Program-made: the position numbers and the translations under genes
Shown: piece by piece, positions 7,316-15,810 of the stretch
How the letters are laid out: every line of letters begins with the position of its first letter
Position numbering within the stretch: position 1 is the stretch's first letter
Notes under the pieces: model-generated
The model's input: the letters and a program-made list of their open reading frames with translations, nothing else
What the model was told of the DNA's origin: nothing
Database searches by the model: none
From: DATGFK01 sp040007395
Lineage (GTDB): Bacteria > Chloroflexota > Anaerolineae > Aggregatilineales > UBA2796
Assembly: GCA_040007395.1 (NCBI GenBank)
Contig: JBDTVG010000068.1
Span: 1 to 23,125 of the forward strand
Length of the DNA: 23,125 nt
Reading direction: 5' to 3'

Positions 7316-9736
7316 ATGAAAAATCCTAAGAACTTGTTACGCTTATGCTTTTGTGGGGCGATGATCATCGCCATTGTGTTGCTAACCCAATGGCCTACCT
7401 TGACGGCACAAGCGGCAGTGGCTGGCCCCGCCCTTGCCGTTGATACCGCCATTGGGGGTCGCCATCCCATCAGCGATGACATCTACGGTATCAATGAGTA
7501 TGACAGCGATCCGGCGCTGGCTGCCGAACTGCGTTTCCCGGTACGGCGGTGGGGCGGCAATCTCGCCAGTCGCTATAACTGGCAGAACGATTCGAGCAAT
7601 TCGGGCAGCGACTGGTTCTTCATTGGCGGCAGCGGAGACTCAAATCCTGTCGCGGGTGCATCCACCGACGCATTCATTGACACCAATCGCGCCGAGGGCA
7701 GCAAAACGATCCTGACGATTCCGATGATGGACTACATCAACAAATCGGCGGATTGGAACTGCGGTTTTAAGGAGAGTATCTATGGCGCTCAGGAGAGTAC
7801 TGAGCCAGCAATTCTGGGCGGCGACTGCGGTAACGGTGTGTACGCTGATCATACCACCATCGTCGGCAATGATCCTACCGATACCAGTGTTGCCAATACT
7901 CCCGCGTTTCAGCAAGGCTGGCTTAGCCACTTGATCGGCAAATATGGAACCGCCGCGAACGGTGGTGTACAGATTTACCAGCTTGATAACGAACCGAGCG
8001 ATTGGTTTGAAACCCATCGCGATATTCACCCCGCGCCGCTGGGCTATATCGAGTTGCTTAACCGCAGTAAATCGTATGCCGCTGCCATCAAGCAAAGCGA
8101 TCCGAGTGCAAAGGTGCTTGGCCCCGGCGACTTTGGCTATTTCGCGTACATTACGTCGTTTGACCCGAACGACGGCCCTAATCAACACAACGGCCTTAAG
8201 TTCGCAGAATTCTATTTGCAGCAGATGGCGGCTTATCAACAGTCACATGGTGGCCTGCGCCTGTTGGACTACTTCGATGAGCACTACTATCCAGAATCGA
8301 AAGATGTGACTCTCACCATCGGCGCTGGCACTGCCTATGTACAGGCGCTTCGGCTGCGCTCTACCCGTTCGCTGTGGGACCCGACTTACGAGGACGAAGA
8401 AAGCTGGATCAACCAAATTAATGGTTTTCCGCCAATCCAGTTGATCCCGACCTTTAAGAGTTGGATCAACACATACTATCCGGGGACAAAGACCGCCATC
8501 ACTGAGTATAACTTTGGCGGCATCGGCTCCCTGAACGGGGCGCTGGCGCAAGCCGATGCCCTCGGTATCTTTGGGCGCGAAGGGCTGGATCTGGCAACGA
8601 TCTGGGATGGCCCGACCAAGACCCAGCCTGTGGCCTATGCTTTCCGCATGTACCGCAACTACGATGGCAACCATGCCCACTACGGCGATACATGGGTACA
8701 GTCCACCAGCGGCGATCAGGGTCAGTTAGCGATCTATGGCGCACTCCGCAGCACAGATAACGCCCTGACGCTGATGATCATCAACAAAACGGCCAATGAT
8801 CTCACTAGTTCGCTCTCGCTGGCGGGCTACAGTCCTGCATCGGCAGCCAAACGCTATGTCTACAGCGCCGCAAACCTAAACCTTATTGTGCATCAGGCGG
8901 ATCTTCCCGTAACGAGCAGTGGATTCACCGCAACCTATCCCGCCAACTCGATCACGCTGCTGGTACTGGCTCCCGGTCAGGCGATCAAGACAGTCGGTAT
9001 CTTCCGACCTTCGTCCTCAACGTTTTACCTGCGTAACTCGAACACCACTGGCAATGCCGATATTGCGACGACCTTTGGCGCTTCAACCGACCTACCCGTC
9101 ACAGGCGACTGGAACGGCGATGGCATTGACACGGTAGGCGTTTATCGTCCGAGTACCGGGCAGTTTTTCCTCAGAGATTCCAATACGCCCGGTGCGCCAG
9201 TCGTCTATAGTTTTGTACTGGGTGCACCCGGCGATCTGCCGATGGCGGGCGACTGGACGAATGTGGGTCACGATGGCGTGGGAGTCTTCCGACCCTCGAA
9301 TGGGCTGATCTATCTCAAGAACAGCCTGACAACAGGCTTTGCGGATTTCCAGATGGTGTTGGGCATACCGGGCGATATTCCGGTGGCGGGTGACTGGAAC
9401 GGCGATGGCAAGAGCAGCCCCGGCGTTTATCGCCCTTCACTGACGAAATTCTTCTTGAGCGATCAGGTGTGCAATTGCAGTGTGTTTGCTGGCTATTCGG
9501 CGGTGTTAGGCGTAGCAGGTGACAGCCCATTTGCAGGCGATTGGGATGGCGATGGCTTGTCGGGGATCGGCGTGTTCCGACCCTCTAACGGGCTGATCTA
9601 TCTCAAGAACGCGCCCACGACAGGCTTTGCAGATCTTAGCCTTGTGTTCGGCGTTCCAAACGATAAGCCTGTCGCGGGACACTGGGCAGCGTCCGGGCCG
9701 ATCCCGCCGAAACTCGCGCCAACCTTCGTTCCGTAA
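7316..9736 (+). CDS. Secreted GH44 endoglucanase/xyloglucanase-like glycoside hydrolase with C-terminal repeats
   Basis: An 806-residue exported retaining beta-glycanase of family GH44, whose members cut cellulose, xyloglucan or related beta-1,4-glucans. A signal peptide covers about 1-33 (hydrophobic 14-25, AQA before the cut). The catalytic module (about 40-550) shows the family opening IYGINEYDSD and FPVRRWGGNLASRYNW (74-89), with SDWFF following. The acid/base is E226 in YQLDNEPSDW, and the nucleophile is E397 in KTAITEYNFGG, matching the known GH44 pair by context. A short beta domain (about 470-555) follows, as in other GH44 enzymes. The C-terminus (about 558-792) carries five GDWxGDG/GVxRPS repeats. 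No clear Shine-Dalgarno precedes the ATG, though a good promoter does. It may degrade external polysaccharide or trim the cell's own glycan; substrate is not determined. Confidence 0.85.
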   Translation: MKNPKNLLRLCFCGAMIIAIVLLTQWPTLTAQAAVAGPALAVDTAIGGRHPISDDIYGINEYDSDPALAAELRFPVRRWGGNLASRYNWQNDSSNSGSDWFFIGGSGDSNPVAGASTDAFIDTNRAEGSKTILTIPMMDYINKSADWNCGFKESIYGAQESTEPAILGGDCGNGVYADHTTIVGNDPTDTSVANTPAFQQGWLSHLIGKYGTAANGGVQIYQLDNEPSDWFETHRDIHPAPLGYIELLNRSKSYAAAIKQSDPSAKVLGPGDFGYFAYITSFDPNDGPNQHNGLKFAEFYLQQMAAYQQSHGGLRLLDYFDEHYYPESKDVTLTIGAGTAYVQALRLRSTRSLWDPTYEDEESWINQINGFPPIQLIPTFKSWINTYYPGTKTAITEYNFGGIGSLNGALAQADALGIFGREGLDLATIWDGPTKTQPVAYAFRMYRNYDGNHAHYGDTWVQSTSGDQGQLAIYGALRSTDNALTLMIINKTANDLTSSLSLAGYSPASAAKRYVYSAANLNLIVHQADLPVTSSGFTATYPANSITLLVLAPGQAIKTVGIFRPSSSTFYLRNSNTTGNADIATTFGASTDLPVTGDWNGDGIDTVGVYRPSTGQFFLRDSNTPGAPVVYSFVLGAPGDLPMAGDWTNVGHDGVGVFRPSNGLIYLKNSLTTGFADFQMVLGIPGDIPVAGDWNGDGKSSPGVYRPSLTKFFLSDQVCNCSVFAGYSAVLGVAGDSPFAGDWDGDGLSGIGVFRPSNGLIYLKNAPTTGFADLSLVFGVPNDKPVAGHWAASGPIPPKLAPTFVP
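8987..9691 (+). repeat. Five tandem ~47-codon repeats in the GH44 gene
   Basis: Five units begin with G-[IV]-[FY]-RPS (near residues 561, 608, 657, 704 and 752) and run to GDW.GDG or an equivalent; the last ends in AGHW. Units 1, 3 and 5 are of one kind (GxFRPS, YLxN, TTGxAD) and units 2 and 4 of another (GVYRPS, FFLxD). The GDWxGDG element recalls FG-GAP/dockerin-like calcium sites; a surface-attachment or carbohydrate-binding role is inference. Confidence 0.8.
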
Positions 9737-9742
9737 GATTGC

Positions 9743-9755
9743 CCTCACCCTAAAT
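9743..9755 (+). repeat. Fragment of the CCTCACCC dispersed repeat
   Basis: Thirteen bases, CCTCACCCTAAAT, identical to the left end of the element at 4315-4410, lying seven bases after the GH44 stop codon. It may be a remnant of a decayed copy, but is short enough to be chance. Confidence 0.35.
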
Positions 9756-9761
9756 AACGCT

Positions 9762-9807
9762 GGCTCCTGTTGGCTATGGTAAAATATGCCGTAAGTAAAC
9801 AGGAGCC
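9762..9807 (+). promoter_or_regulatory. Promoter of the TPR gene bracketed by a 10-bp inverted repeat
   Basis: An extended -10, TGG plus TAAAAT (9777-9785), lies between perfect inverted arms GGCTCCTGTT (9762-9771) and AACAGGAGCC (9798-9807). With a start site near 9792 only the right arm would be transcribed, so the repeat fits an operator better than an mRNA hairpin. The right arm also contains the AGGAG that serves as a distant (13 nt) Shine-Dalgarno for the ATG at 9819. Confidence 0.5.
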
Positions 9808-9818
9808 TAAGCACTACA

Positions 9819-11747
9819 ATGTTCTTATTTCGGCGCACGGCAAAAGACTACTGTGATAACGGCGATGACGCTCTCCGCAAGGGTCAGATCGAGCAGGCTA
9901 TCGAGGCATACACGCAAGCCATAAAAGTCGCACCGAACGATCCATACCCGTATCGCCAGCGCCTAACAGCCTATATGCGGCAAGAAGATCATAAACAAAT
10001 TATCAAGTCGAGCACCGAACTGCTGCGTATGGTGCCTAATGATGGTGAAGTTTATCAAATTCGTGGATTAGCCCGTTTGGCGCGTAAACAATATACCGAT
10101 GCGCTTAAGGATCTGGATTTAGCGGTTAAATTACAGTACCAACCACTGCTGGCACTGGCTAATCGAGCGATTGCTCTAGCTGCCCTTCAAAATATTGACC
10201 TAGCAATTGAGGATCTCAATCGTGCGATGATCCTCAATCCAACCTTTGGCGCAGTTCATAAGCTGCGCGCCCAATGCTATTTCTCAAAACAGGAGTGGAC
10301 TAAGGCGCTGTTGGATTGCCATGCCGCTGTCCGATTGAATCCAGACGATATAGACACCCGCGTACTTCGGGCAAATGTCTATGACGCGATGGAGTCGTGG
10401 GATGCGGCAATCGAAGAATGTACAACGATCTTGGAGAAATCGCCCGATACCCTGAATGCCTATTTCTTGCGGTCGAGTGGCTATTTGGAAAAACGCGATT
10501 ATGAACGGGCGTTAGCAGACCTTAACCGCGTATTACAACTCGATCCGAATTTCACATGGGGCTATGTACAACGTAGCGTTGCCTACTCTGGCTTGAATGA
10601 TGCAACACACGCGCTGGCAGATGCACAGGAAGCACTACGGCGTGACCCCAACAACGGGAAGGCCTATTACGCGCGTGGGAATGTCCATCAACTGTTAGAG
10701 GAGTTTGACGAAGCCCTTGCCGATTACAAAGCGTGTATTCGGCTCATGCCAGAGTTTCCAACGGTGTATTTTCTCCAAGCCCGCACCTATGAAAAGATCC
10801 AACAACACGACTTGGCAATTGAGAGCTACACAGAATCCGTTAAGCGAAACCGCAATACGAGCGCCGCACTTGCCGAACGCGGCGCGATTTACGTAAACAG
10901 AAATGAACCTGATTTGGCGATTGCTGACTTTAATGCTGTACTTGCACTCAATCTACAAGGCGACGAATTACGAAAAAATGGCTCACAAGCTTATATAGGC
11001 AGAGGCATCTGTTACTTCAATAAAAGTGATTTCGATCAGGCAATTGCCGATTTTACGGCTGCCCTAGATCTCGACCATTCTCGTGACAAGGAAGTCTATT
11101 CTTACAGAGGAATGGCATATTCTCGCAAAAAAGATTTTAAAAATGCCATCAAGGATCTAACCGAATCAATTCGTCTCAAGCCCGATATTTTGGCGTACCA
11201 TGATCGCGGTTTGGCCTATATGAGTAGTAAGCAATACGATGCTGCCATCGTGGACTTTACTGAGGTACTTCGGCTTGACCCAATACATCTCGCAGCCCGC
11301 CTTAATCGCGGTGTCCTTTATGCTTGGAACAGTGATTACGACCGGGCTATTGAGGATTACGACGAATTTATCCGCCTTAACTCGGATCACCCGGCTGCTT
11401 ATTTTCGTCGCGGAGATGCTCATTACAGGCGTGGAGAGTATACAGCCGCGATTCGGGATTATGACGAGGCATTCCGCCTCAATCCCAGCTACCACCAAGC
11501 GATTGGCAATCGTGGATACAACCGCTGGAAACTAAATGACCTTGATGGCGCAATTGAAGATTGTAATGAAGCATTACGCATCAAACCTGACTACGCCTTT
11601 GCTTTTTACATACGTGGTTCCATTTTCGCGGACAAGCGCGATTATACATCCGCAATCCGAGATTATCAGGAAGCCCTCCGTCTCAAACCTGATCTAGCAG
11701 AAGCCGACGAAATGATACAGAAGATAGCGGAATGGCAGGCAAATTGA
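9819..11747 (+). CDS. TPR-repeat protein (18 tandem tetratricopeptide repeats)
   Basis: A 642-residue protein with no signal peptide or membrane span. It consists of about 18 consecutive 34-residue TPR units from residue 9 to 625, plus a short helical cap ending KIAEWQAN. Units show the usual W/Y-G-A-Y-F-A-P pattern, for example RGLAYMSSKQYDAAIVDFTE and RGDAHYRRGEYTAAIRDYDE; unit 11 carries a six-residue insertion (GDELRK). Such an array would form a continuous superhelix of more than two turns, a scaffold for protein-protein contact; no catalytic domain is attached. Partners cannot be named. It has its own promoter with flanking inverted repeat and converges on the GT-C gene on the other strand, with only 17 bp between the two stop codons. 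Confidence 0.88.
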   Translation: MFLFRRTAKDYCDNGDDALRKGQIEQAIEAYTQAIKVAPNDPYPYRQRLTAYMRQEDHKQIIKSSTELLRMVPNDGEVYQIRGLARLARKQYTDALKDLDLAVKLQYQPLLALANRAIALAALQNIDLAIEDLNRAMILNPTFGAVHKLRAQCYFSKQEWTKALLDCHAAVRLNPDDIDTRVLRANVYDAMESWDAAIEECTTILEKSPDTLNAYFLRSSGYLEKRDYERALADLNRVLQLDPNFTWGYVQRSVAYSGLNDATHALADAQEALRRDPNNGKAYYARGNVHQLLEEFDEALADYKACIRLMPEFPTVYFLQARTYEKIQQHDLAIESYTESVKRNRNTSAALAERGAIYVNRNEPDLAIADFNAVLALNLQGDELRKNGSQAYIGRGICYFNKSDFDQAIADFTAALDLDHSRDKEVYSYRGMAYSRKKDFKNAIKDLTESIRLKPDILAYHDRGLAYMSSKQYDAAIVDFTEVLRLDPIHLAARLNRGVLYAWNSDYDRAIEDYDEFIRLNSDHPAAYFRRGDAHYRRGEYTAAIRDYDEAFRLNPSYHQAIGNRGYNRWKLNDLDGAIEDCNEALRIKPDYAFAFYIRGSIFADKRDYTSAIRDYQEALRLKPDLAEADEMIQKIAEWQAN

Positions 11748-11764
11748 GATATTAAGGTCGCGCC

Positions 11765-13729
11765 TCAGAACGTCTCGATCTCTTTCGGCTGGCAAATAGG
11801 GATAGTCACCCAACTCGCTACTGGATTACCGTTATCGTCAAGCACGCTGGCGTTGGTCACTGTCGGCAGCGTGTACATCCCGACTCGCAAATATAACGGG
11901 CCAGTGGACGGCAGCGCTTTATCTGGAGTCAGGTCAACTTTCGTCACGAGCAGTTCGCCCGCCCGCCACAGATTAGGCACTAGAGTCGGTACGTCGTTTT
12001 GCGCGTGGCGTGTTTCCGTTGCATCCACCAAGTGATTGAAAATCTGATAGCTCTGCTGCGTATCTTTGGGATCGCCCTGCCAGAGCAGATAGATCGTCCA
12101 AGGTTTTTCGGGCTGCGGCTGCGTCGATGGTGTGCTTTGCGGCACATAGTAGCCCACAATGGTAGCGCCGTTGCTCAAATGGGTGGGGCCAACCGGGCGA
12201 CACGTTGGCGTAAAGCCGCTGTTCGGCGGCAGATCGACGACGCGATATAGATTCTCATCTACGAAGCGGGGTTTGCGCTGTGCGTACAGTTCTGGGATCA
12301 AGGTTGCGTCGGCAAAGCCCACGTAAGTCACGCCAGCGGCAGGGATGGGCATCGTGATCTGGCTGCCCCAGATGACTCGCGACGGGCCTTTGGTGGCGAG
12401 GGTTAACCAACTCATGCCCTGCACAAAGTCGCCGGGGCCAGCGCCGTCCACCAGATAGATTGTCTCGTAGCCGGGGCGAACCGCTTCATTCCGCAGCGTA
12501 ACCATATCGTTCAGGCCAAGCGACGATCCGCGTGTAAAGTGATGGAAGTCGTGAACCTGTTCCAGCCAGTTAACCACCAGAATCACCTGCACGGCACAAA
12601 TCGCGATGACAGCGATTGAACCCGCCCGCAGCCATTGCCGTTTGCGTGGGCCATCCCCAACCAAGATCATCGCCTCAATGAGCGCGGCAAGGGGCATCAG
12701 TGGGATGAAATACGCACTGTAAGTTCGCGTAGGTAGGATAAGCAGCAGTCCCGGCATAATCAAATACGCCACGCCGACAAACACATCGCGATAGCGCTGC
12801 CGCTGCACCAAACCCCGCCCAATCACGAAGAAGCCCCCTAGCAGCGCCAGCCAGCTAATCGCGTCATAAACCGTTTGCCATTCCGGCGGCGGCGGGATGT
12901 AGTCGGGCTGCGGAATGCCCAACGCTCCGAAATCGGCAAAAGATGCGTAGTCGATAAAACTTGAGAGGACAAAGCTAGGGATGCTCGTGCGGCGGAAGCG
13001 CAGCAGCGCCGTTCCTTCGGGTGTGGAGGCGCGTAAGTGCATAATCCCGATGAACCACGGCACCATCAATAGCACCGCCAATGCGCCGCCGATCACATGG
13101 TCGCGCAGGAAGAAGGGCTGCTTGGCAACACGCCGCTTACGCCAGTCCCACACATAAAACGCCAGCGTGATCGGAGCCAATGTCGCCATTGCTGGATGCG
13201 CTTGCAAGGCACAGATCAGCAGCGCTGGATGCAGCAACCTTGCCCAGCGTTTGCCCTCCATAATCAGGAATCCGGTGAACAAGTACCCTATAAAAAACGG
13301 CGCGACCAAGTAGGGATTCCACAAATAGCGGCCTGCCAGCACCCCACGCGGGATCACAATATATAGCAGCAGTGCCGCCAGCGCGGTTCGTTCACGCCAA
13401 TAGCGCTTGACCATGAGATAAAAGACCGCCATCGACACCAGATGCAGCGTTGCCAGAAACAAGCGGGCAATACGCGGATCGGGATCGAAGGCAAAAGACA
13501 CCGACATCACGTCGTGCATAAACGGCGAATGATCCAACCCCGTCGAGGTTTTCATGCCCAGTTCGGCACGCTGCCCATTATGGCCTTCGGCAAAGGCGAG
13601 ATAGGCCACCCACGCTTCGTCTACCTGAAGCGGAGCAGAACCCGTATCAATCGTTCGCAGCGCAAAACCGAATAACAACACAAGGGCGATGACGACAGGG
13701 CTGTACAGGCGAAGTGAGTTGTGTTTCAT
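11765..13729 (-). CDS. GT39/PMT_2-like membrane glycosyltransferase
   Basis: A 654-residue multi-span membrane protein of the GT-C superfamily, probably using a polyprenyl-phosphate sugar. The first span (8-24) is followed by the typical first extracytoplasmic loop, APLQVDEAW, with the D37-E38 pair expected to be catalytic, and later by RYLWNPYLVAPFF in the next loop. About ten further hydrophobic segments run to residue ~400. A periplasmic beta-rich C-terminal domain of about 230 residues completes it. The open frame extends upstream to a TTG at 13816, but I prefer the ATG at 13729 (MKHNSLRLYS) because the extra 29 residues are polar and unlike family N-termini. It lies 102 bp after the first histidine kinase gene. 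Target unknown; it is a second GT-C enzyme beside that at 4468-7068, with little similarity outside the fold. Confidence 0.8.
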   Translation of the reverse strand: MKHNSLRLYSPVVIALVLLFGFALRTIDTGSAPLQVDEAWVAYLAFAEGHNGQRAELGMKTSTGLDHSPFMHDVMSVSFAFDPDPRIARLFLATLHLVSMAVFYLMVKRYWRERTALAALLLYIVIPRGVLAGRYLWNPYLVAPFFIGYLFTGFLIMEGKRWARLLHPALLICALQAHPAMATLAPITLAFYVWDWRKRRVAKQPFFLRDHVIGGALAVLLMVPWFIGIMHLRASTPEGTALLRFRRTSIPSFVLSSFIDYASFADFGALGIPQPDYIPPPPEWQTVYDAISWLALLGGFFVIGRGLVQRQRYRDVFVGVAYLIMPGLLLILPTRTYSAYFIPLMPLAALIEAMILVGDGPRKRQWLRAGSIAVIAICAVQVILVVNWLEQVHDFHHFTRGSSLGLNDMVTLRNEAVRPGYETIYLVDGAGPGDFVQGMSWLTLATKGPSRVIWGSQITMPIPAAGVTYVGFADATLIPELYAQRKPRFVDENLYRVVDLPPNSGFTPTCRPVGPTHLSNGATIVGYYVPQSTPSTQPQPEKPWTIYLLWQGDPKDTQQSYQIFNHLVDATETRHAQNDVPTLVPNLWRAGELLVTKVDLTPDKALPSTGPLYLRVGMYTLPTVTNASVLDDNGNPVASWVTIPICQPKEIETF

Positions 13730-13831
13730 AACCCGATCTGTGTAGGGAAAACGGTATCGCCGGGATATTCTAGCGCCTTCCCTGTTCAATGGCGACTCAT
13801 AGAGTTCAACGAGCAATTACCCGCTAACGCC

Positions 13832-15634
13832 CTACAAATTATCGACGGCGGCAGTTTCGATAACTGGCATGACGGGCAGCCATACCCGAAAAGTACTGCC
13901 CTGACCGGGTTGGCTCTCGACCTCAATCCGCCCCTCGTGCAGATCGACAATGTCCTTGACAATGCTTAAGCCCAAGCCTGTGCCGGGAATACTGGAGCGC
14001 ACCGCGTTGCGTCCTCGGTAGAACCGATCAAACAGATGAACCATATCGGCTGGCTCTATGCCGATGCCACTATCGATGATCTCAAGGCACACCGCATTGG
14101 AATCGGAGGCAAACGAGGTTCGCACCTGCACCGTTCCAGCTTGCGTATAGCGCAGCGCGTTGCTGACCAGATTGGTGATGACCTGCCCGATCTGGCTAGC
14201 TTCACCACGCACGGGCGGTAACGATTTATCCAGATCGTACAAGATGTTCAGTTCGGCATCTTGCTTGGGCAGCAAATGACCAACGCTTTCCCGCTCGATG
14301 ATGGCATTGAGATCGACGGGACCAAAGGCCACTGTACGCTCGTTGAGATCCAACCGCGACAGATCTAGCACAGACTCAATGAGGTTCGTCAGACGTTGGA
14401 CATTCTCCTTGAGGACAGACAGGTGTTCGTCTAACTTCTGCGGGGTCTGTTCCAGCAGATACAGGCGCAATCCCAAGCTAGTTACGGGAGCGCGGAGTTC
14501 GTGGGAAACATCGGCGACAAACTTCGACTTGAGTTTGTCGAGTTCCTTCAACTGATCATTGGCGCTTCTAAGGTCGGCAGTACGCTGGTCAACCCGCTGT
14601 TCCAGATCGGTGTTCAACTGGACGAGATTGGCCTCCATGTGTTTGCGCTCCGTTATGTCATTGAACGCGATAATCACGGCATCCTGTCCATCGAACGTCA
14701 TCCTCTCATAAGATTGAACAAGCCAGAACGAGTCGCCATTAACTTTTTTCCCCTGTAACTCAATATCTTGTAGAGACGTTTCTTTTAACAGCCGCTCACA
14801 TATGGCTGTCCATGTGTCGGGTTGAAAATAAAATTCGGCAATATTTCGCCCCACTGTCTCCTGCGACGGCGGCCCTAAGGTTGCACTAACATGCCCATTT
14901 GCATAGAGTATTTCACCGTCAGAAAAGCGCGTGATTACCAGCGGGATGGGTGAGGTTTCCAGAATCGTCCGAAATTGACCCTCGCTTTGGAACAATGCTT
15001 TATTCGCGGCGATAGAGCCTTGCAACGCACGCCAAAAGAGAGAAGTACCTACCGACAGAAGTACACACACCGCCGCTAGATCTAACGTTGCCACGATCAA
15101 GAACCGCCATGCATATTCCGCCGGGACAGTGGAGAACGCCAACTGGATGACATGTGCGATCATCAGCAAGACGAGTACCCACCATGCGGCCTGTGGACGG
15201 ATAAATAGAGAGGCCGTCACGATAGGGAAGATTAAAAGTAGCGGAATGGGTGTGTTCGCGCCAGCATAGCTGGAGGGTTTCGATGCGAGCACAACACCAA
15301 GGATTGTCCAGACCGTGAACAAGCCCGCTCCATAGACGGTTCCCCGTCGGTTGAGCCAGCCCATGAGAAAAAAAATTGGCAGTGCGACTAGGGCAACCAA
15401 CATCCCGCCATGCTCATCACTAAGGAATAGCACGGGTACAAGGAGTGCGTCAATCAGCGCAAATACCACAAGAATGGTTGCAAACCCACGATTAAGCAGG
15501 TAGCGGACTGGATCGTCGGCCTCCACAAATGTCAACCATGCCCAAGCAAATCTGACTCTAGCGCTCCAGCCACTTTGCATGATAGACATTCTCAGTGACT
15601 TGCGCCTAGAAAGGGAAGGTTCACTGAATTGCAT
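13832..15634 (-). CDS. Membrane-bound PAS sensor histidine kinase (copy 1)
   Basis: A 600-residue hybrid-free sensor kinase. Six or so hydrophobic spans (about 52-70, 77-95, 100-117, 130-145, 151-170, 178-199) form an N-terminal membrane sensor region. A PAS domain (about 217-330, ending in FNDITERK) follows, then a coiled coil (334-365), a HisKA domain with phospho-acceptor H378 in FVADVSHELRAPVTSL, and a HATPase_c domain with N box NLVSNALRYT (488-497), G1 DSGIGI (521-526) and G2 GTGLGLSIV (551-559). All catalytic motifs are intact. No response regulator gene is adjacent, so it is an orphan within this window. GAGGA lies about 9 nt before the ATG. Its last ~180 codons are identical in DNA to the upstream paralogue apart from the extreme 3' end. 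The signal sensed is unknown. Confidence 0.9.
   Translation of the reverse strand: MQFSEPSLSRRKSLRMSIMQSGWSARVRFAWAWLTFVEADDPVRYLLNRGFATILVVFALIDALLVPVLFLSDEHGGMLVALVALPIFFLMGWLNRRGTVYGAGLFTVWTILGVVLASKPSSYAGANTPIPLLLIFPIVTASLFIRPQAAWWVLVLLMIAHVIQLAFSTVPAEYAWRFLIVATLDLAAVCVLLSVGTSLFWRALQGSIAANKALFQSEGQFRTILETSPIPLVITRFSDGEILYANGHVSATLGPPSQETVGRNIAEFYFQPDTWTAICERLLKETSLQDIELQGKKVNGDSFWLVQSYERMTFDGQDAVIIAFNDITERKHMEANLVQLNTDLEQRVDQRTADLRSANDQLKELDKLKSKFVADVSHELRAPVTSLGLRLYLLEQTPQKLDEHLSVLKENVQRLTNLIESVLDLSRLDLNERTVAFGPVDLNAIIERESVGHLLPKQDAELNILYDLDKSLPPVRGEASQIGQVITNLVSNALRYTQAGTVQVRTSFASDSNAVCLEIIDSGIGIEPADMVHLFDRFYRGRNAVRSSIPGTGLGLSIVKDIVDLHEGRIEVESQPGQGSTFRVWLPVMPVIETAAVDNL
13846..14395. repeat. 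550-bp perfect repeat, copy 1 (3' part of histidine kinase gene 1)
   Basis: Identical base for base to 15825-16374 (offset 1979). The first mismatches on either side are at 13845 (A against G) and 14396 (T against C). It covers the HATPase_c domain and the end of HisKA. Confidence 0.93.
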
Positions 15635-15699
15635 GAATTGTCTTCCTCACTTATGGGGAAACTAATTAAAATCCGCACATTGAATCACATTTATCGTGC

Positions 15700-15708
15700 A
15701 TTGTAGCA
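15700..15708 (-). promoter_or_regulatory. Extended -10 promoter of histidine kinase gene 1
   Basis: On the minus strand TGC precedes TACAAT (15700-15705), a good extended -10 with no clear -35. Transcription would start near 15693, about 60 nt before the ATG at 15634. It implies that copy 1 can be transcribed separately from copy 2. Confidence 0.45.
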
Positions 15709-15810
15709 TAAGGCGAAACCCTCAGCGGAATGATGCGGATGAATATGCAGTGTCTATCTGGTTTAACCATTAGTTAATCTCAGTTCGCTACATCCACAGC
15801 GTTAAATAAC

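Noticed and set aside
7640..8239. 199-residue minus-strand open frame
   Set aside because: Antisense to the GH44 catalytic domain, which has both catalytic glutamates in place.
13730..13816. TTG at 13816 as start of the second GT-C glycosyltransferase
   Set aside because: The 29-residue extension is polar and arginine-rich, unlike family N-termini; the ATG at 13729 precedes the first membrane span directly.
14036..14221. Identical 61-residue plus-strand frames at 14036-14221 and 16015-16200
   Set aside because: Their identity only reflects the 550-bp duplicated segment of the kinase genes; no independent coding signal.
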